From positions 12,434,342 through 12,498,341 of the forward strand of contig NC_051090.1 in the NCBI RefSeq assembly GCF_901709675.1: DNA of 64,000 nucleotides, in the 5' to 3' direction. Below are positions 9,975 through 22,200 of the stretch, piece after piece. This stretch comes from Syngnathus acus. Taxonomy: Eukaryota; Chordata; Actinopteri; Syngnathiformes; Syngnathidae. The notes under the pieces were generated by a model, which was not told the DNA's origin, ran no database searches, and saw only the letters and a program-made list of their open reading frames with translations. Position 1 is the first letter of the stretch, and every line of letters starts with the position of its first letter. Position numbers and translations under genes: made by a program.

Positions 9975-11985
9975 ATCAACATCATCAAAAGCTCATATCA
10001 GGACATGCAGTGCCAAGTGCTGCACCAGGCACCAACACAGAAAACATTCACCGTGCTCACTGGAGTGAAACAGGGATGTCTACTTTTCCCATATCTATTC
10101 CTCCTATGCTGGATCATGAAACAAACTACCCACAATAAAAACACAGGCATCCAATGGACTTTGACAGAACAACTAGAAAACCTGGACTTTGCCGATGATA
10201 CTGCTCTACTCTCACACAGCCACCAACAGACACAGGAGAAAACCCAACTACTCGAAAAAACAGCAGCAGGACTGGGACTAAAAATAAACGGAGCAAAAAC
10301 CAAAGTAATGCGAGTAAACAAAAAAAACACAAATCCCATTAACCTCAGGGGCTGCCCACTGGATGAGGTAGACAAATTCACATACCTAGGAAGTGTAATT
10401 GCAGTGGATGGCGGAACGAAGGAAGATGTGAAATCAAGAATAGGGAAAGCAAGACAGCATTCAACATATTAGATAAGATCTGGAAAACCAAAAACATTTC
10501 ACTCAATACTAAACTCAAAATCTTAAACTCCAACATCAAAACAGTGCTGCTATATGGATCAGAAACATGGAGGACCACCAAACACATCACCACTAAACTG
10601 CAAACCTTCACAAATCACAGCCTAAGATCAGGATCTTCTGGCCCAACCGCATCAGCAATACCAGCCTGTGGGATCGCACCAAACAAGAAACAATAGAGAT
10701 ACAGTTTATGAGGAGGAAGTGGAGCTGGACTGGACATACCCTGAGAAAAAACAACACGGCTATAACTAAACAGGTGTTAACATGGAACCCACAAGGCAAA
10801 AGAAGCAGAGGGAGACCCAAAAACAACTGGAGAAGGAGCACAGAGCTGGATGTCAAGAAGAGGGGACTGTTGTGGAAACAGCTGGAGAAAATGGCACAAG
10901 ACAGACAAGGGTGGAAACTCTTCATCGATGGCCTATGTTCCGAAAGGAACGAAAAGGCTTAAGAAGAAGAAGAAGATGTTATTCTAAATCACGGACACTG
11001 CCCAAGGTGTCTAAGAATGTTCAGTACTTGATTATATCTTTTGTTTTGATTAATGCTTGATGTAACGTCGTATTTTGCCTAATGCTAGACGCCAGCCTTG
11101 GACTACTATTGAATGTTCTGGACAGAAGGAAAATATTTTGACTAACAATGAAAAGATATGGTTGGAAGCACGATTAAACTAAGAATGTGATGAAGTTAGC
11201 AAGTACATGGAGTGTCAAAAGAACAAACAAACAAATGCATGGTAAGTGGTGAGTAAGAACTTTGCATAGTCAGGGAACATTAATGAACTGATGATGTCAC
11301 ACAAAACTTCACATAAGTCCGTACAAAATGACAAGAGATGATGAATGGACGAGGTGCGACAGTGTATGTGCAAGAATAAAAGAAAATGTTTACAGGAAGG
11401 TCATTTGGAGATAAAACCAGCAGAGGTGCAAGAGGGAGAACGCCAAGAACCCGGCCAAAGGTGATCGCCAAGGCCAAAAGACGGGAAGGAAAACAACAGC
11501 CCCCACCACGTCAAACACACCGAATCGCCCATAATCAGCACCCAACCCCACGGAACCAGCTCTCAACGAACCAGCACCCACTCCCATGGAATCAAACTCT
11601 CCTGCGAACTTGCCCCACCCCCAAAGACTCATCACCCATCAAACTCGGCCGACACCGGCATGTGGAATTGAATATAAGCTGACCAAAGAACCTTGAACGT
11701 TGCCTTTTCTGAATGGAGACTTTCTGCTCTTGAGCATGGTCGCACGAAAGGCCCAGCACTGATATGTACTTTCCTGAAAACAGAGCTTTCTTAATAAGAA
11801 TTGTGATTGAACTCAACCAACTTGTGTAAGTCTAAATTTTGTTTTGGTGTCTTAGCCTTTTCCTAAAACTGAAGAAATAAAACGAGCACGCAGTGAGTAA
11901 ATTGGATAACAGGTGATTGGCTATGGCCTTTGCCGTGAGGCGTGGATAGCGCGCTTCCCAAATTGTGAACCAAATCCAACAACAC

Positions 11986-12304
11986 CCCTGCTGTACTGCA
12001 CTGTGGGATGATGTACATTACTGACATTACTGAAAATTCCGAACTTATCCGAATTTTCCAAATGTGACATTATCTTTGGGACTCTAAATATAGAAAAGAA
12101 ATATGAAAATATGCTAAACACAATAATTGTGCTGGGTAAATTCTTTAATTATAAATGTCAACTTTTGAAGACAAAACCCTCCTTCACTTTTCACAAAGAA
12201 TTCCGCCTCTTCGCATCTGTAAAGTTTATGGACAAAAAATAAGCTGTTGTACTGTATACTATGATTAACGATTTTAACCTTGCAGAAAGCCCCTAGTTTA
12301 GTTT
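11986..12304. other. Intergenic DNA, nothing recognised
   Basis: AT-rich DNA between the LTR-B copy and the TTTC microsatellite. No exon, RNA gene or repeat family was recognised. Confidence 0.5.
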
Positions 12305-12308
12305 ATAT

Positions 12309-12310
12309 GT

Positions 12311-12354
<44 letters not shown>

Positions 12355-12370
12355 TTTCTTTCTTTCTTTC
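12309..12370 (+). repeat. (CTTT)n microsatellite
   Basis: About 14 units of CTTT with one TTTTT irregularity. It abuts the 3' end of the LINE that follows, so it may have grown from that element's tail. Confidence 0.95.
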
Positions 12371-13757
12371 AAGTCAAGTCAAAGTCAAAGTCAGCTTTAT
12401 TGTCAATCCCTTCATGTGTCAAGACACACAAAGAAACCGAAATTCCGTTTCCTCCATCCCACGGTGACGAGACATAGTACACGATAGACATACAAGTAGA
12501 CGACACAAAATAAAAACAAGAAGGCACAAACGATAACTAATAAATAAAAAATAATAATAAACAATATGAGCGATGAATAAATAATAAACAAATAACCCAA
12601 TAAATAAGAGGAGCAAAACTGAGCCAGTGCGCATACAGCGTAAGCATAGCGCAAAGAACAGGACGCTACGCAGAAAGGGGGAGCGAGTTCAGGATCCTAA
12701 CAGCCTGGAGTATGAAGCTGTTGGAGAGTCTGGTGGTGCGGGAGCGCAGGCTCCTGTACCTCCTCCCAGAGGGCAGAAGATCAAACAGAGAGTGAGCGGG
12801 GTGACTCACATCACTCACAATCGCGGCCGCCTTGCGGGTGAGATGGGAGGTGTAAATGTCCTTCAAGGAGGGGAGAGAAGCACCAATAGTCTTACCAGCC
12901 GTGTTCACTATGCGCTGCAGGGCCTTCAAGTCGTGGTCAGTGCAGCTGCCACCCCAAACAGCAATACAGCTGGAGAGGACGCTCTCAATGGTGCCGCGGT
13001 AAAATGTAGTCATGACGGCCGGAGGAGCGCCCGCTCGCCTGAGTTTCCGAAGGAAGTACAGGCGGCGCTGGGCCTTCTTCGCCAGTGATGCGGTGTTGGT
13101 GGACCAGGAGAGATCCTCACTGATGTGCACCCCCAGGAACCTGGCGCTGCTCACTCTCTCCACCACAGCACCGTCGATGGTCAGCGGCAGGTGTTGGGTG
13201 TGACCCTTCCGGAAGTCAACAACAATCTCCTTGGTCTTGTCGACGTTCAGCAGGAGGTTGTTGTCCCTGCACCACGTGGTCAGAAGGTCAACCTCCAGCC
13301 TGTATTGGGTCTCGTCTCCCTTGGTGATGAGACCCACCAGAGTCGTGTCGTCAGCAAACTTCACTATGCGGTTGTCGCTGTAGGTGGCAGTGCAGTCATG
13401 CGTCAGGAGGGTGAAGAGCAGCGGACTGAGCACGCAGCCTTGGGGGGCCCCCGTGCTCAGCGTGATGCTGGCGGAGATTATGTCGCCAACACGTACCACC
13501 TGCGGCCTCTGACAGAGGAAGTCCAGTAGCCAGTTGCAGAGGCAGGTACTGAGGCCCAGCTTGTCAAGTTTGCTGATGAGACGTTGTGGCACAATGGTGT
13601 TGAAGGCAGAACTGAAGTCCACAAACAGCAATCTCACATACGAGTCCCTCCCCTCCAGGTGGGTGAGTGCCGAGTGGAGGGCAGAGCAGATGGCATCCTC
13701 AGAGGACCGTTTGGCTCGGTACGCAAACTGGAAGGGGTCAATGGTGGGGGGGGGGAG
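12371..13757 (-). mobile_element. 5'-truncated CR1/L2-like LINE
   Basis: An open minus-strand frame from the truncation point near 13757 to 12666 encodes most of a reverse transcriptase. Visible motifs are [39 protein letters not shown] (thumb/palm), [11 protein letters not shown] (catalytic) and [12 protein letters not shown]. The C-terminus reads [20 protein letters not shown]. The 3' untranslated part, about 300 bp, ends in TTTGACTTTGACTTGACTTG. Over 320 codons are free of stops, so the insertion is fairly recent. It belongs to the Jockey-group LINEs (CR1/L2/Rex1-like); the exact family needs a library search. A shorter copy of the same family is at 63244-63685. Its truncated end is about 300 bp upstream of the rtca start codon. 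Confidence 0.88.
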
Positions 13758-14056
13758 ATCAACTTTCTTATGTTGATCACTTGTTTGTGGTGATGTAGCT
13801 TATTCTGACAAATCTCAAGTTAGAATTATTTTGTAAAATATTTGTTGTACGTGTTTGCATAATTAATAACAAAATTGCACGTTCGCAGTTCTCCTCCTGG
13901 CCAGTTAGGGCGGTAATGCCCCATATGGTTAACTCATCGCCGAGAAACATCAACAAAGCAGCAGCACGGCAAACAGAAAGTGCAGCGACCTCGGTCTCCA
14001 GCACGTCGGCAAAGTTGCGACGCCCATAACGAGTAGAAATTCAAGTTGGAGTTAAG

Positions 14057-17000
14057 ATGGAGTCGACACCAGTGGAGCTCGACGGCAGCGTGATGGAGGG
14101 CGTGAGTGACGACACGAGACGTCCGCGAGCAAGTTCGCAGCCCGCTGCTGGCTCCTGACTCGCCGGCGTCCTGTTCTGTGCTGTGCTGTTCTGCTCTGTC
14201 CTGTCCTATCCCCCCTATGTTTCGTCCGCTTCCTTCTCTGGTTTGTCTCCTCTTGCCTTCCTCCTTTGTCGTTGCTTCCTCGCAGGGCGGCCAAATTCTG
14301 AGAGTGGCAGCGGCGCTCAGCTGCATCAGCGGTTCATCCGTCACGATCGCCAAAGTCCGAGCAGGAAGGAGCACCCCGGGACTCAGGTTTAAAAATACAA
14401 CACGGATACAAAAAGATCCCCTTCAACAACAACCGGGCTCCTTTATAAGGGGGCGGGGATTATGAGAACGAGAAGGCGTGTGAGTTCGAGCAGTTTTACA
14501 GGGATGGGGGCTAGGAATCAGAATCATCTTGACTGGCCGAGTCTATCCAAAACCCATGAGGAATTTGTTTGGGGCAGTTGGAGCCATGCCAGCGTGACAC
14601 CAAAGAGGCCATCTGAGCAAAAAAGTGGATCGTGCTTCAGACAATTGTGCAAAACGGGTGGCGTTCTTCACACATTTGAACGAACACCATGTACGTGGCC
14701 TATTGTCAACATTGCTTCAGTTGGTTTATTCGTTGGGTTCGGGTCTGTATGTTGGCTTCTACTCAATACATTCCTTGCGTATTGTAAACCCTGAGTAAGA
14801 AAGTCTCCGACGTGTGTCATTTCTTAAACCACGTCCCAAACGACCGATTCCTGCTCCTTCGTCCACAATTGCATTTGATGTCTGTGTTTTTGCCAACGTA
14901 TACGCATCCAGAGCGCAGCGGCATCAGATACGTAGCGGGTCGATGACAACATAGAAAAGGGGCCCGAACCACCTGAACTATTGCCTCAAAAGAAAAAGAG
15001 AGGTGGTGCTTTCCCTTCACTTGTGTCCTCTGCCAGGCCTCAACACCTGAGCGGCCTTCAGCTGGTTTCCGACATGTGCGGCGGTGTCCTGCGTGGCGGC
15101 GCCATCGGCAGTGCCAACGTCAGCCTGACGCCAGGGAAGATTCGAGCTGGAAAGTACACAGCGGACACACGCACGGCAGGGTGAGCGCCTCCACTAAGAC
15201 GCTAACGCATGCAGATGTGCGCTTTGTAGTCATTCTGGCGCGGGCGTGCCAGGAGTGTGTGTCTTTTACTGCAGGTGGCGCTGCCCTGTGCGCTCTATGG
15301 CAACGCCACAACCACCATGTGCCTCCGAGGAGGAACCAACACAGAGATGGCGCCGCAAATCGATTACATTCTCAAGGTAGTCGTCTTCATCGTTGTCATC
15401 CTCACCCTCTCCGTTTGACCAGATGGACGCGGGCGGAATCTGCGAGCTGGTGTTTAACGGTGTCTTGGTACATCTTCAGGTCTTCAAACCCATTGTGGAA
15501 AAGTTTGGAGTCCGTTTTGACTGTGACATCAAAATGAGGTGCATGAGGGTTGGGCTTGTGCGCTACACAGTGGCCACATGGTGGCGCCTCCTGGTCACTT
15601 CTTCTGCCAGCCATTCCTGATGTGTTACCATGTGTGCGTCAGAGGTTTTTTCCCAAAGGGCGGCGGCCAGGTGACCGCGACGGTGCGGCCGGTCAAAGAG
15701 TTGCAGGCGCTCACCTTGCTGGAGAGAGGAACCATCACCAAGATTCACGGGTGGGCCTACGTGGCCGGCATCCTGCCTTTCAGGGTACGTCGGCATCTCC
15801 GTGCTTGGGTTTGCGCCCGTCTGACAGGGTTGCCGTGCTTTTTGTGTCCAGCTGGCCAAGGACATGGCAGCGGCCGCCATGCGCACCATCCGGCGAGAAA
15901 TCAAGGAGCTGGATGTCAACATTCAAGTGTTGCAGGAGGAGAAAGAGAAGGCCTGCGCAAACGGAAACGGAATCATGTGAGCAAATGTGGCAACGGCCGG
16001 ACCGGGTCGGGCCTCATTTTGCCTGCAATTCAGTGCATGTTTTATTGCCTCATCGTGTCTGGAGCCTTACGCTACGCAATAAATTGCCGGGTGGCCCCTG
16101 TAGAGTGGAGAATAATAATGATTGGGGTTGTTGTGGTCCAAAGGGCTTTGCTCATACAAGCCATCATCATGTCATTGCGGTGGCCTGTTGACAATTTGAA
16201 AGGCTGCTGCGGATCCAAGTGAGCAGGTGGCCCACGTGCTTTGCTTTTGCCGGGCTTGCCGCTTTGACGTCGCACTGCACTTGTTTTTCTGGGTCGGGAT
16301 CACAATGCCGATCGCTGATGTCGCGGGCGAGTGGGAAGTCACGGCTGACAGCAACGTCTGCGCTGGTTGGTCTTTGGATGTTTCTCCGAGGCCAAGCTGA
16401 GGTGTGCACCGTATACGCGGAGGCTGCCCAAGCGTTTGAAACCACACCTTTTGCTTTGCAGCGCCAGTGTGAATGTTCAGCGCCTCAACCTATACACAAC
16501 GCAAGCGTAAGAATTCCTTCCCGTCCAAGGTCGGAAGGCATCAAGCGAACAAGCTACTTGAATATTGAGGTCACAAACTGGGCCGAAATCTGATAGGCAG
16601 TCGGTCTCGCCACACTTGGGCGACTGGGACCTTTGTTCTTTTTCTTGGAGGCGGAGTGACTATTTTGTTGCTGAAGGAAGCATTGCTGAAACCTTTCACA
16701 TTTGTTTCTTCTCAGAATATTCGCTGAGTCTTCCACAGGGTGTCTGTTTGCGGGTTCCGCTCTGGGCAAGAAAGGTGAGGATAGCAGCGTTGGACATTCC
16801 TCTCACACCCTAGTCTTCACTGGACAGGTGCTTGTGTGTGCGTCTTTCAGGTGTGCCCGCAGACAAAATTGGCATCGAAGCCGGAGAGATGCTACTCAGA
16901 AACATATGCCACAACGGCTGCGTTGACGAATTCCTCCAGGACCAGGTAAGCGCCCCGCCCTGCAAGAGGATTAGCGGCTACCAAGCCAGCGTGTTGATGC

Positions 17001-17438
17001 TCACGCTCTCCTTCAGCTCATCGTCTTCATGGCGCTGGCCAAGGGGACCTCTCGGATCCGAACAGGCGCCATCAGCCTACACACGCAGACCGCCATCCAC
17101 GTGGCCCAGCAGATGACGCAGGTGAGAGGTCACCTCGCACACACGCATACGTATCTGACCTGGGGTCAAAGGTCGACCCTGAGCAAGTCGACTCTGCCAT
17201 CATTGGTGCTTCGGCTTGGCCCCAAACGGAAGCCGTCCCAGCTCACTGGTCCCCTGCAAGTTTTCCACTTTGCACTCATCATTGTCATCCTGGTTAGCTT
17301 TGAATGACATGACGGCACTCTGATCGATAGTCTTCTCTTTTCCAGGCAAAGTTTGCAATAAGAAAATGTGAGGATGAGTTGAACATCACCTACGTCATTG
17401 AATGTCAGGGCTCAGGCGTCTCCAACCCAAACCTGTAG
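14057..17438 (+). CDS. rtca: RNA 3'-terminal phosphate cyclase (RTCA), 11 exons, complete
   Basis: Exons: 14057-14101, 14286-14386, 15037-15180, 15253-15376, 15480-15538, 15643-15784, 15852-15976, 16716-16774, 16851-16945, 17017-17121, 17346-17438. All introns are GT-AG and phases agree, giving 363 aa against 366 in human. The enzyme uses ATP to turn an RNA 3'-phosphate into a 2',3'-cyclic phosphate, through an adenylated histidine, in the nucleus. Visible family motifs are [16 protein letters not shown] at the N-terminus, [48 protein letters not shown] and LHTQTAIH. The first His of the last motif is residue 320, the position of the nucleotidyl-accepting histidine in the human enzyme. The C-terminus SNPNL resembles the human TNPNL. 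The start matches the family length, and no damage is seen. The gene is followed 1.8 kb downstream by cdc14a on the same strand, the human 1p21.2 order. Confidence 0.97.
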
Positions 17439-17489
17439 ACGAGACACTCCGCCCCCTCCCCCACTCTGAAGTTCACTGAATGAATCATC

Positions 17490-17495
17490 AATAAA
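17490..17495 (+). terminator. Poly(A) signal of rtca
   Basis: AATAAA 52 bp after the stop codon, within TCATCAATAAATGC. Confidence 0.75.
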
Positions 17496-17519
17496 TGCAT
17501 GCATCAAGTGTGCTTTCTT

Positions 17520-19243
17520 TATTGCTTTTGTTTGGCAAGCTCAGAGCCCGAAGCACAGCTGACAGGTGATGACGATGAGTGAGCACTTGTGAGCCCAGTG
17601 GACACGTACAGTCGTTTCTTCATCTTCTTGTCCCATTGGTTGGTGCGGCTGCCACATACGTCGACCCTACGCCTTCAGATACCTTCGCCCGCCCCACTCC
17701 CTCCTGTGGCAAGTGGTGCCGTATCCGGTGCCACAAACAACGCCGCTGATGCCCGCATTCATTGTTCCTTTTCCGCTCTGGTTTTAGTCATAGGCACATG
17801 ATGCCATTCATTTTGTAGCCCTGATAGCATTTCAATTGTTGCCCTCATCCCTGCAGACCAATCATCTTGCTGCTGTCTGTCCTTCCCAAGTTGAGGCTGT
17901 TTCTTCTTTGGAGGTCGCCCATGTAGGCCCCACTTGGCCAGCAAGGAGCTTCCAGACGGGTATCTTCAACCCAGTCAAACTGAACTGATTGTCTTTGCCA
18001 TTTATCTCTTTTGGGGGTCGCAAAACCAGATGTTGTCAAGTGGACCAATTCAATTGAAGAGCGGCCTCCCTTCTGAGACATCCCAAACGTTATTGACCGT
18101 TTGACCCAGTGCGGATGTTCTCTCTGCCTTTGTTACCTGAGCCAAGCCCTCTGTTACCTGAGCTGAGCCCGATGTAAACTCACACTTGTGGAAGAAATCC
18201 GAGAGTCGGAACACATGACCACGCCCCACCCCCCAAGTTGCCCACTCAGTCCTCCGACCTGCAGCGCAATGCAGCGGGATGGCCGGCAGTTCGTCCAGCC
18301 TGCGAGACCAAGCACGAACTGCGTGTGGATCTCTCTGGTTGCAGGTGAGTGTGACGTCAGTGCTGTGACACAAACCTGCACATACTGTGATGGCACGCAG
18401 CTGACTCGGCGCCTCGCCCCCAAAACACGGTGTTGTGGCGTCATGATCGACAAGCTGATGTTTGCTGACACTCGGTGTGACAAGTTGTGAAGAATTGTCG
18501 AATTTGTTGAAGAAAAAGCAGCCGCAAGCTATCCGAAGGTTATGTGAGGAGTCAAATCATAAACCAACACCGAAAGGCGAAAAACGGTCGCACAACCACG
18601 CACTTTTTATGCTGATATGAAAACTATGCGTGGAATTATCAACGATGACGTGCGGTGAGGTAAAATAGCTTCCAATGCGCAGCGCAAGTCTTTCCGACGA
18701 TACAACTTACTATCTCTAATGTACGACTGACTGAGACATTTACCTAACTTCTGAATTTGATAAAAATGTAACAAAATTCGCAGAACGTTTAGAACCATTT
18801 TTAGCAACGGCGAGCTCTAACTAAGTCCGTGAGAATTAGGCGATTTTATTTCCTTGCTGATTTCTTGAGAAGCGCGAAGTCGGCTGAGTTCCCAGGAACT
18901 CTGAAGGCAGCACAGATCGCTCCGTTCGCTGATAGGTTGCAGTCTGCACGGAAGCGCCGGTCGCCGCGGTAACGAGTCTTCGTGAGGACTTGTTCAATCT
19001 CACTTTCGGACCGCCGCCGACGTTAAACCCAGCTAATGTGCTAACATGCTAACGCGCGCTGATGACTTGACGGGCTGACGAAAGATTGAAAATTGCCGTG
19101 ATAAGCGACCGAAAGTTTGCCCGAGAGAAGCGCGTGCGTGATGGGAAGTTGAGGACAGAGATGACAACTTGTTGACGGAGCGGCTAGCTTCGCTGTTAGC
19201 CTGCAAGTCGACAAGTTGAGCGTCCAGCATTTGACGGACCCAC
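17520..19243. other. rtca-cdc14a intergenic region
   Basis: About 1.7 kb without a recognised exon. A short imperfect direct repeat (GTTACCTGAGC, twice) is near 18134-18170. The last 300 bp before 19244 are CpG-rich and probably hold the cdc14a promoter and 5' untranslated exon. No TATA box was recognised. Confidence 0.5.
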
Positions 19244-22200
19244 ATGACCTACACCACCCACAGCCCGGTTCTGTCCGCCTTGTTCGGCGTGACGGACGCC
19301 GATGCCAAACCACCGGGAGTCGCAGAGTTGATCAAAGGTGAAACATATACACGTACTTATTAAAATACAAGTAGAAACTTGCAAGACGGTTTACCATCGT
19401 CACTCAGACGGAAATATTGACTCGCGAACCAGTTGAGTGAACTTTTTCGACAGGTTCTACGAAATATGCGCACTCTGAATGAAAGGTCTTGTGACTTTTG
19501 TGACAAAGAAATGTAGATGATCAATTTGCTCTATCGCTTAGGCCAGCGGTGTCAAATTCTTTTGAGTTCCAGGGCCAACCTCACCCCCAATTTGATCCCA
19601 AGTGTATATTTCTTTGTATTGAAAATTTGGGGGGCCAGAAATTACAAGAAATATGCGAAAATATTCACATTTCTTCTTGTTGCAAGTCAGAGTCTTTTGG
19701 GCACCACCAAATCTGACATTGCGGCTGTTGGTCCCAATAGTGTGGTGCCCTCTCCGGGTCGTGCATGTCACCCTGCAGCCAAGTCGAGGCACTCAAGTAC
19801 GTTGGGATTGTGTTGACGAGTGAGACGAGGCAGACAGGCCAATCATACCAGCGAGGCTGCGTGAGGAGCCTCGATTTAGCGGTCGATTGGCGTTCCCACC
19901 CTTCCCCTCGTTGACAAGACGAGCCCGAATGTGTTCCCTCCAGAGGATTGTCTCACCCCCCCAAAAACGAATTGAGAAGCTCAATCGATGTCCCGCCGAC
20001 AGATGAGGTGGATCGGGCCTCCCAGCAGATCGTTGCCATAGTAACCGCACGTGCGAGCGCTACACTTTTGTCAATCTTAATTTCTGGCAAACGGGGAGTC
20101 GGGAATATGGAAGGACTGCCTTGGCGGTCATTGCCGACTCCCTGATCGCGCGCTTGAGGAACTATCCAGGTGGGCGAGTCAAAGCATGCAGTCCTGATCC
20201 CGTGTGCATGCCTCGCAGAGTGGCAACTCATCCCGATACTTGCGTCTTGTGTGCCAGAGCGTCTGTATTTCGCCACGCTACGAAGCAAACCCAAAAGCAC
20301 GGCCAACACGCACTACTTCTGCACAGATGAGGAGTTTGTCTACGAAAAGTGAGTAGCGGCCTCCCGGCGGCCTCCCGGCAGGCTTCTCATTTGCTTCCTG
20401 TACTCTGTCTGGACAGTTTTTATGCAGACTTTGGTCCCCTCAACTTGGCCATGTTGTACCGGTATTGCTGCAAGCTCAACAAGAAGCTCAAGGTGAGTTG
20501 CCGCTGCCACCGCCCTCCATTGGAATGTCCACCGGCCACCTGCGCGCCTTCACAGTCTCTCTGTGTCACACGCTAGATAGGTTGGCTGGGCCGAGAAAAA
20601 AACAATGTTGCTTCATATGTGATCTTGATTGTCAAGGCGCGGCGCAGACTCTTCCACTCAAAATGAAGCATACATAAGTGTGCAGCGGTCTCCATTCTTG
20701 AGTGACCTGCGCTACGCCACCATTTTTTGGTTTGGTTCAGCGGCACAGAGTTGCTTTTGGGCAAAACAAAGCAACCACAAGTGCAATAGTTAAATTTTGT
20801 CTGGTGGCAAAAAAAAACTGATTTGAGGGAGGTGTCGCCTGACTGTTTTTGAAAGCGCTGCTTGTTTTGCCGGCTGAGGTTTGGGTGTGCGTGTGTGCGC
20901 GCAGTCCTTCACGCTGAGCCGTAAGCGAATCGTTCACTACAGTAGCTTTGACCAGAGGAAACGCTCCAACGCTGCCGTGCTCATCGGCGCTTATGCGGTG
21001 AGACCCCAACGAACAAACGCACGCACGTGTGTACAAGCTGACTCCCATCTTGACCTTGATTGTGTATCTGTGTGGTTCAGGTGATCTACTTGAAGAAAAC
21101 TCCGGAAGAGGCTTACAGAGCTTTGGTGTCGGGATCCAACGCCGCCTACCTGCCCTTCAGGTCCACACAAAGCCTTCTTAGGGTCTTAATTACATCTGCG
21201 TGTGTCTGCATGTGCGCGTCAGGGATAAAGGCCGCACGTGCGCATCGAGGGTTAAGCAGCTGTTGGACTGTGTCGGCCCCAAAGGCCCTGCCCACTGAAG
21301 TCTTCAACAGACTTTGTGACGAATGTAAATCGTCTGAGTGGTTTTGCACATCCCGTTTTTTTCTTCTCAATGTGCTTGATGCCGTGTGTGCGTAGGGATG
21401 TGTTGTTTGGGAAATGAATGGAAATCGTCCGAGTGTTTTTGCACATGCCATTTTCTTCTCGATGTGCGTAGGGACGCGTCGTTTGGGAAATGCACCTTCA
21501 ACTTGAGCGTTCTGGACTGTTTGCTGGGCATCCGCAAGGTGAGTCTCAATCGCAAGCGCCTGTGCCAACGTGTCGTTTCCAAGCAACTGCTGGCATGTGG
21601 CCTTGATGTTGTTTTGTCTGTGCTTTAAGGCTCTCCAACATGGGTTCTTTGACTTTGAGACCTTCGATGTGGACGAATACGAGCATTACGAGGTAGGAGG
21701 CAGCCATCCCGTTCTGCTCTCTCTGATCCTCCTCCTCGTTGACTGTACCAATGCTCAGCGCGTGGAGAACGGAGACCTGAACTGGATTGTTCCTGGAAAA
21801 CTTCTGGCCTTCAGTGGACCACATGCCAAAAGCAAAATGGAGAACGGTGAGTGTTGTGGCCACCTCCCCAAAAGGGATGCGCGGCGTTGCCACCGTTGAT
21901 GGACTGGGTCCGTAACCTGCAGGCTACCCCCTCCACGCGCCTGAGTCATACTTCCCGTACTTCCGGTCGCGTGGTGTGGTGGCGGTGGTGCGTCTGAACA
22001 AGAAGATCTATGAGGCGGCCCGCTTCACCGATGGCGGCTTCCGCCACTGGGACCTGTTCTTCCTGGATGGGAGCACGCCTGGTGATGACATCACGCGGCG
22101 CTTCCTCGCGTTGTGCGACGCCACGCCCGGTGCACTGGCTGTGCATTGCAAAGGTGAGTGACTGCATGCGCACGTGCGTGGCCCGCTTGGCCCTCCCACT

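Larger units (their letters stand above)
6713..10962 (+). pseudogene. Reverse transcriptase part of the RTE-like LINE, multiply interrupted
   Basis: In order on the plus strand: linker (KPWLSTETW, about 6960-6990); palm/fingers motif GKAAGPDEIPAEAL (7503-7545); PADWKDGLIAVIPKKGDL just before the hAT; after the hAT, NYRGIMML and QAGFRSGRSC with an in-frame stop at about 8916; FIDFEKAFDSVDR (8980-9020); then, after the LTR, SYQDMQCQVLHQ, the catalytic FADDTALLSH (about 10190) and FTYLGSV (about 10380). The C-terminal GKRSRGRPKNNW (about 10795-10830) is typical of RTE-clade proteins. The best resemblance is to the RTE/BovB-like 'endonuclease-reverse transcriptase' family. Confidence 0.85.
5759..10974 (+). 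mobile_element. RTE-like LINE with inverted 5' segment, interrupted by two later elements
   Basis: A non-LTR retrotransposon copy is bounded by an exact 11-bp target duplication, GATGTTATTCT (5748-5758 and 10975-10985). Its right end is an (AAG)n tail. The endonuclease part lies on the minus strand (about 6545 to 5790), while the linker and reverse transcriptase lie on the plus strand from about 6713 to 10962. In an unbroken protein the endonuclease ends where the plus-strand part begins, so the arrangement is the reverse-complemented 5' half followed by the 3' half, as produced by twin priming. The plus-strand half is split by the hAT at 7678-8760 and the solo LTR at 9073-9974. A short fish interspersed fragment (TTTATTTGTATAGCCC) sits at about 7420-7490. 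Many stops and frameshifts are present, so it is dead. Confidence 0.85.
5388..11981 (+). mobile_element. Solo LTR, family LTR-B copy 1, interrupted by an RTE insertion
   Basis: The LTR proper is 5388-5758 plus 10986-11981 (about 1.37 kb); everything between is later insertion. It begins TGAAGGAATGG, ends AAATCCAACA and is flanked by ACAC on both sides (5384-5387, 11982-11985). It contains a TATA-like GAATATAAGC near 11670 and an AATAAA near 11875, as expected for a promoter and poly(A) site in an LTR. A second copy at 60210-61838 matches over its whole length. No gag, pol or env lies between paired LTRs, so it is a solo LTR left by recombination. The retroelement class cannot be told from the LTR. 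Confidence 0.72.

Noticed and set aside
13934-14374. 146-codon minus-strand frame over the rtca start
   Set aside because: It is antisense to rtca exons 1-2 and intron 1, with no recognisable motif; a shadow of GC-rich coding DNA.
15539-16222. Two long plus-strand frames of 213 and 227 codons
   Set aside because: They run through rtca introns 5-7; only the parts matching exons 6 and 7 are coding.
19544-19800. hAT element in cdc14a intron 1
   Set aside because: CAGCGGTGTCAAATTC looks like an hAT end, but no matching second end or 8-bp duplication was found.
21146-21586. 146-codon minus-strand frame inside cdc14a
   Set aside because: Antisense to exons 5-6 and the duplicated intron end; no domain visible.
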